Assembly: GCF_013389365.1 (NCBI RefSeq)
Contig: NZ_JACADJ010000004.1
Location: 61,313-125,312 of the forward strand
DNA length: 64,000 nucleotides
Direction of reading: 5' to 3'
Origin: Desulfobacter latus
Lineage (GTDB): Bacteria; Desulfobacterota; Desulfobacteria; Desulfobacterales; Desulfobacteraceae
Both the position numbers and the translations under genes were made by a program. Each line of letters starts with the position of its first letter. Positions within the stretch are counted from its first letter, which is position 1. Shown here one piece after another: positions 62,184 to 64,000 of the stretch. The notes under the pieces were generated by a model. That model saw only the letters and a list, made by a program, of their open reading frames with translations. It had not been told where the DNA came from and did no database searches.

Positions 62184-62561
62184 ATGCTTGGGCAACTGAT
62201 AATACCATTATTGTGGTCTGCTAAAAAATTTGAATTGGTAGGAATCGAAAACCCCGGGATACACGTTACACTACTTGCCCAAGCACTGCCACAAATCCCC
62301 CAAGGCTACTTTTTCCAGTCCTGGCTTTTTTTGAAACCATCACCAGTCACTAAACATACCATATATGAGAATGGAAAATATGTGACAAAAATTGAAACAG
62401 CATTGCCAGAAAATGTCATAAATATACTTTATGAAAAATTTCGTCACAACAATAATCCTTTGATTTTTAAACTGAATAAGTATTCCCTGTTTATTTGGTA
62501 TATTTTTTGCTTAATTTTATCGAAAATTATATATGGATACATACTTATTTGGGTGTATTGA
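62184..62561 (+). CDS. Hypothetical protein with C-terminal membrane segment
   Basis: Frame of 125 codons, not recognised. The first 85 residues are mixed hydrophilic (KKFELVGIENPGIHVTLLAQ, TKHTIYENGKYVTKIETALP). The last 30 (YSLFIWYIFCLILSKIIYGY) form one strongly hydrophobic helix. No good ribosome-binding site precedes the ATG. Codon use is AT-rich, like the rest of this end. It may be a small membrane protein or the tail of a decayed gene. Confidence 0.35.
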   Translation: MLGQLIIPLLWSAKKFELVGIENPGIHVTLLAQALPQIPQGYFFQSWLFLKPSPVTKHTIYENGKYVTKIETALPENVINILYEKFRHNNNPLIFKLNKYSLFIWYIFCLILSKIIYGYILIWVY

Positions 62562-62734
62562 ATTTTTGGCAATGGTTCGATAGGCCGTCCTTTAGTTGGC
62601 ATAACTTTATTATATTGTATAATGGTTATACGATTTGACGAAAAACTGGATCATCGAGTATGAAGACCCTTTTTACTCGATATCTTTTCAGATGAAGAGA
62701 ATTACCGCAAATGACTAGGACGGAACGGAGAATA

Positions 62735-62860
62735 CGGCTACCGATTTAAGCCGGGACACCCTTTAAAACAAGGCTTCTCCGGAACCCCCGGTTCATGAGG
62801 TTTGGGTACTGCAGAACTCTTATCACCGGGTCAAAGTGTCCCGCGTTATGCCGGTAGCCG
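62735..62860. mobile_element. 126-bp MITE-like element with 25-bp inverted ends and 8-bp target duplication
   Basis: Ends CGGCTACCG...CGGGACAC (62735-62759) and its complement (62836-62860) match at 20 of 25 positions. The octamer GAGAATAC is directly repeated at both borders (62728-62735 and 62860-62867), as an insertion would leave. The interior is non-coding. It sits 30 bp before the secreted-protein gene at 62891. The remainder of 62562-62890 shows no gene. Confidence 0.7.
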
Positions 62861-62890
62861 AGAATACAATTATTTGAGTTAGGAGCCACA

Positions 62891-64000
62891 ATGAAAACCA
62901 ATAATATTTTTAATAAAATCTATTTTATTTTTTTCTTAATTTTTATTGTTGTTGGTAATGCGTTAGCAGCTTCATATGGCTTTGATCCATCTACAGTAAC
63001 TATAGACCAGCAAACTAAAATATTTGCAAACCTTGATGGAGCCTTACCAGATGAATATGACATAAGAATAGGCGGGAGTAATACAGGCTCATATAGTGAT
63101 ATTAAATTAGATGGAGGTCAAACAAATTGGTATAAATATTATTCTCCATCAGCATCTGGTACAGCTAACCTTTATTTTCATTTATATAAAAATGGAAATT
63201 TTGATAGGAATATTACCAATAAAATTTTAACTGTCACAAAACCACCTACAGTCAGCAGTTTGTCACCAACAACAGCTACAACGGGAGTAAATACAAAGTT
63301 TACAGTTTCCGGTTCAAACCTGCCAGACACAATTAAGCTTTCATTATATGATGGAAACTGCGGAAATACGGTAAAAACGAGTTCGAGTTCAGCATATATT
63401 TATTGTACACCAAACGGAACCGGATCTAAGCCATTTTATGTAGAAAAAAAGCCAGGAGGAGATGCAATAAGTGGTTCACCGTTTAGTGTCAATATCACAA
63501 GTCCAAGCCCTGCGACACCAACTAATATAAACGCTTCTGATGGAACATATACAGATAAAATTGTAATATCTAACTATAGTGTTTCTGGTGCAGATGAATA
63601 TAAAATATACAGATCAACTTCATCTTCATCATATGGAAGTTTGATTAAAACGACTACTTATACAAATTATTATGATTACAGTGTAAGTTCCGGCAGCACC
63701 TACTACTACAGAGTTAAGGCCTGTAATGATAGTGGTTGTAGTGGTTATAGTTCCTATAATTCCGGCTATATTGATACAAAACCAACAATTACAATAAACA
63801 CATCGGGCAGTAGTAGCAGCAATAATCCCCAAAGCAGTAATTTTGATATCAGTGTTACTGCCAATGATGATAGAGGATTAAAGGGGTTAGCTTATATTGT
63901 CAAAACATCAAGCGGCGAAGCAACCGATATAAGCGGCACTAAAACTTTAAGTGGTACCAGTATGACAACAAGTTTTACCGTGGACTTATCCAGTTTGGCT
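62891..64000 (+). CDS. Secreted Ig/fibronectin-like repeat protein, 5' part (runs off the window)
   Basis: The frame from ATG 62891 is open to the window end (370 codons). A signal peptide (about 1-28, FIFFLIFIVVGNALA-A) is followed by beta-rich repeats: an Ig/IPT-like region (about 110-200: PPTVSSLSPTTATTGVNTKF, a typical IPT/TIG opening) and a fibronectin type III-like domain (about 208-300: ADEYKIYRSTSSSSYGSLI, YYYRVKACNDSGCSGYSSY). A further Ig-like segment begins near 305. Very rich in Ser, Thr and Asn, with strongly AT-biased codons, unlike the GC-richer neighbours. TTAGGAG precedes the start. Probably an exported surface or adhesin-type protein; function unknown. Confidence 0.85.
   Translation, partial: MKTNNIFNKIYFIFFLIFIVVGNALAASYGFDPSTVTIDQQTKIFANLDGALPDEYDIRIGGSNTGSYSDIKLDGGQTNWYKYYSPSASGTANLYFHLYKNGNFDRNITNKILTVTKPPTVSSLSPTTATTGVNTKFTVSGSNLPDTIKLSLYDGNCGNTVKTSSSSAYIYCTPNGTGSKPFYVEKKPGGDAISGSPFSVNITSPSPATPTNINASDGTYTDKIVISNYSVSGADEYKIYRSTSSSSYGSLIKTTTYTNYYDYSVSSGSTYYYRVKACNDSGCSGYSSYNSGYIDTKPTITINTSGSSSSNNPQSSNFDISVTANDDRGLKGLAYIVKTSSGEATDISGTKTLSGTSMTTSFTVDLSSLA

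Noticed and set aside
62640..62880. Structured region considered as a riboswitch or group II intron end
   Set aside because: No match to known riboswitch cores or intron domain V by eye; inverted ends with a direct octamer at the borders fit a small insertion better.

Overview
The window looks like chromosomal DNA of an anaerobic, signal-rich Deltaproteobacterium, most likely a sulfate reducer of the Desulfobacterales (Desulfobacterota). This is inferred from the ftsH-folP-ybbR-coaX order, the RtcB/archease cluster, the many large PAS/GAF hybrid kinases, a probable selenoprotein and abundant palindromic repeats. No ribosomal protein, rRNA or tRNA gene was seen to fix the taxonomy. No CRISPR array or prophage was seen.

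Layout. 1-1570 (minus): transketolase 5' end and a radical SAM protein. 1839-7375 (minus): two large hybrid sensor kinases. 7441-10170 (minus): an RNA-repair-like operon (CBS protein, archease, RtcB, thiamine-binding MTH1187 protein). 10550-13797 (plus): RlmN-type methyltransferase, a secreted protein and a sirtuin. 14023-15451 (minus): NUDIX and alpha/beta hydrolases. 15660-16436 (plus): a rhodanese read through an in-frame TGA, with a SECIS-like hairpin, probably a selenoprotein. 16662-20855: an accessory patch with a YjjJ/HipA-type kinase, a frameshifted orphan type I methylase (hsdM) and a stub of a HigA-like antitoxin. 21033-28236 (minus): CheB-CheR-PAS protein and two PAS histidine kinases, overlapping by 4 bp, with a recent 621-bp internal duplication. 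28449-39618: a decayed REP-associated transposase element, two small membrane-associated proteins, a giant cyclic beta-1,2-glucan synthase-like gene (8.7 kb) and a second transposase remnant. 39739-44386 (minus): YcaO-TPR protein, a 315-bp MITE-like element, mutY and pepA. 44626-49756: a second radical SAM protein of the same unusual Cys spacing, then two chemoreceptors flanking a lone periplasmic solute-binding protein. 50067-52031: KefB-type antiporter. 52231-54146: a 2-isopropylmalate synthase gene behind a complete attenuator (promoter, Leu/Ile/Val-rich leader peptide, terminator). 54162-60991: dehydrogenase remnant, ogt, tilS, ftsH, folP, ybbR, coaX. 60992-64000: gene-poor, AT-rich, repeat-bearing DNA ending in a partial secreted Ig/FN3-like protein.

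The intergenic space holds at least two families of dispersed palindromic repeats. Family 1 (about 130 bp; 1715, 18149, 61400) has a hairpin whose loop is inverted in one copy. Family 2 (about 160 bp full length; 16513, 45692, 61128, half copies at 49979 and 56072, divergent relative at 13862) lies mostly just after stop codons. Several elements have become part of gene ends, including the last codons of mutY and of one sensor kinase.

The best candidates for new biology are the selenocysteine-type rhodanese, the branched-chain amino acid attenuator, and the mosaic, recently duplicated sensor-kinase operon.
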